This document shows positions 62,783-64,000 of a stretch of 64,000 nucleotides of DNA, one piece after another (position 1 is the stretch's first letter; every line of letters starts with the position of its first letter). The position numbers and the translations under genes are program-made. Below the pieces are notes generated by a model that saw only the letters and a program-made list of their open reading frames with translations, did not search any database and had not been told where the DNA came from. Source of the stretch: Filimonas effusa. GTDB lineage: Bacteria > Bacteroidota > Bacteroidia > Chitinophagales > Chitinophagaceae. The stretch is taken from assembly GCF_004118675.1 (NCBI RefSeq), contig NZ_SDHZ01000002.1, forward strand, positions 124,001-188,000. The letters are read 5' to 3'.

Positions 62783-64000
62783 TAATTCACTTTTTTAAAG
62801 ACAATTTGTTCTCCCTGTTTCTTAATCACATAGGTATAGAACTCCCGTAACGTCTGATAATCGTCCGGTTCAAAAAGCGTTTTATTTATCATTAAACGAT
62901 AGCGCATCTGAACAAGGTTTCCGGCTACCGCTATCACGTATTCAAATTTCCCCTGGGTTTCATTCAGGTGTACCCGAGTAGATTTAGGCAACTCTTCCAC
63001 TTTATACCCGTCTGGAATTTCCATGGTAAACAAATAAGTATCATCGATACAATAGGGCATTTCTACGGGATAAAAGCGTTCTGCGGCTTTAAAGGGGTTC
63101 TCTTTCTTCACTGCCAATGCCATCAATGGATTGAAATACACGATAGGTTCGTCTTTAAAATCGAATGCAATATCGTAATGGCAATCAAGCGGCTCTTCCA
63201 GTAAGGAAACGGAGTCTATTCCACCATTAGAAACTTCCACATCCTGGGAAAAACCTTTTTTAATATCCTTAAAATATTCTTCCTGTTTGGTTGTTCTTAA
63301 CTTGCTACGCACCCCAGCAGATTCAAAATAGCCCATATTATGGGTAACAGTTCCTTTTAACTCATTCTTTTCCTTAGATATAAATACGATCGTGCTATTC
63401 TTTTCACGGAGAGAATCGGGAGACAGATCGATCAATATCGGCATTTTGTCGATTACACGGCCAGAGCCATTATAACATTCGCCGGATAACTTACCAAATC
63501 CCAGGTTATATGTTGCATCGAGGTTAAAAAAGACAGTATCTACCAGTACACGTGACAATACGTAGTTGAACTTAGATATGATAGGATAAGTTTCCATAGC
63601 CCTTCCATTATCTCTTGTGCTCAGCAAAACGGGATGTGCATCATATCCCTTATTAATATAGATAGTTGTCAGCAACAGGTTCAGATCTGCGACATTACCT
63701 TTTTTTGTCTGAAAGGTCTTCTTCAATGACTGGGAGCGGTATACTGCGGAATGGTCGGTACAGGTATAATTATCTCTTACATAGCGATAAATACGTTTGG
63801 CATTTTCGAGTGAGCTTAGATTTTCATCAACAACAGCTTTGAGTTCGGCATCCAACCAACCATTACGATCGGAGAGGCCTGCTCCGAAGCTTTCATGTTT
63901 CAGCATTTCATCTGCCATATCCATCCAGTTACGCAGGATCTTTTTCGGAGGGACATCGGGATAACGTATGGTAGACAACTGGAACTCAATCTTAGCTATG
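62782..64000 (-). CDS. second DUF3857/transglutaminase-like protein (cut by window end)
   Basis: The frame is open to the last base, so the N-terminus lies outside the window; about 405 residues are visible. Residues near the start (about 30-120 of the visible part) hold a transglutaminase-like domain whose expected Cys position reads KKGNVADLNLLLTTI, where Val/Asn replace the Asp-Cys pair (GDC) of the downstream paralogue. The C-terminal two thirds are beta-rich like DUF3858. It may therefore be catalytically inactive. It overlaps the downstream paralogue's ATG by 1 bp (TAATG). Confidence 0.82.
   Translation of the reverse strand, partial: IAKIEFQLSTIRYPDVPPKKILRNWMDMADEMLKHESFGAGLSDRNGWLDAELKAVVDENLSSLENAKRIYRYVRDNYTCTDHSAVYRSQSLKKTFQTKKGNVADLNLLLTTIYINKGYDAHPVLLSTRDNGRAMETYPIISKFNYVLSRVLVDTVFFNLDATYNLGFGKLSGECYNGSGRVIDKMPILIDLSPDSLREKNSTIVFISKEKNELKGTVTHNMGYFESAGVRSKLRTTKQEEYFKDIKKGFSQDVEVSNGGIDSVSLLEEPLDCHYDIAFDFKDEPIVYFNPLMALAVKKENPFKAAERFYPVEMPYCIDDTYLFTMEIPDGYKVEELPKSTRVHLNETQGKFEYVIAVAGNLVQMRYRLMINKTLFEPDDYQTLREFYTYVIKKQGEQIVFKKVN

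Overview
The window is a 64 kb stretch of a Bacteroidota chromosome. The signs are a type IX secretion (T9SS) C-terminal sorting domain, a PorD/DUF4835 protein, a type III glutamine synthetase, Bacteroidota-type short omega and BamD genes side by side, outer-membrane beta-barrel proteins with a carboxypeptidase-like N-terminal domain, and promoters of the -33 TTG / -7 TAnnTTTG type. The protein flavour suggests the order Chitinophagales (family Chitinophagaceae); that is inference, since no rRNA or tRNA lies in the window. No tRNA, rRNA, CRISPR array, insertion sequence or prophage was seen.

Layout. 1-9.5 kb (mostly +): methyltransferase tail, FAD-linked oxidase, small barrel protein, a convergent LOG-family gene with a coiled-coil gene, a sodium/solute symporter, an O-methyltransferase, a glucosaminidase with LysM repeats, hypoxanthine phosphoribosyltransferase and a von Willebrand (vWA) protein. 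9.6-14.6 kb: grpE-dnaJ, an rRNA methyltransferase, an orphan T9SS sorting-domain protein and an M32 carboxypeptidase. 14.6-20 kb (-): bamD-rpoZ, a terminator, then coaBC-porD-DUF4296-CoA-transferase A and B. 20.7-25.2 kb: an OmpA protein, polyprenyl synthase and recJ. 25.2-25.8 kb: a repeat-rich intergenic block. 25.8-38.7 kb (-): htpG, an orphan LacI regulator, a histidine kinase/response regulator pair, yidC, a DPP-IV peptidase, pyrG and proC. 38.9-43.6 kb: a thioredoxin-reductase-like enzyme, an unknown lipoprotein, the wreck of an efflux/two-component operon, an acetyltransferase and hldD. 43.9-49.5 kb: glutamine synthetase III, a small periplasmic protein, accB-accC and efp. 50-54 kb (+): an outer-membrane barrel/receptor, a redoxin and mdh. 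54-58 kb (-): glutamate/dicarboxylate symporter, DedA, MFS and glycosyltransferase 9. 58.3-64 kb: an amino-acid permease, yebC and two tandem DUF3857/transglutaminase genes, the second running off the end.

Most of the window is housekeeping: envelope assembly (BamD, YidC, OmpA, HldD, heptosyltransferase-like GT9, PorD), protein quality control (GrpE, DnaJ, HtpG), CoA and fatty-acid precursors (CoaBC, AccB/AccC), nucleotide and amino-acid metabolism (Hpt, PyrG, ProC, GlnN, Mdh) and translation (EF-P, rRNA methyltransferase). I found no defence system or biosynthetic cluster. The unusual parts are noncoding or degenerate: two separate intergenic arrays of related 11-bp tandem repeats (25.6 and 38.8 kb), an 81-bp tandem repeat next to terminators (25.2 kb), a 0.66 kb intergenic block with interlocking complementary segments (20.0-20.7 kb), and a decayed efflux/LytTR locus (40.6-41.9 kb) in which a deletion joins the start of a membrane-fusion protein to the end of a histidine kinase, beside a response regulator with two frameshifts and a lost phospho-acceptor aspartate.
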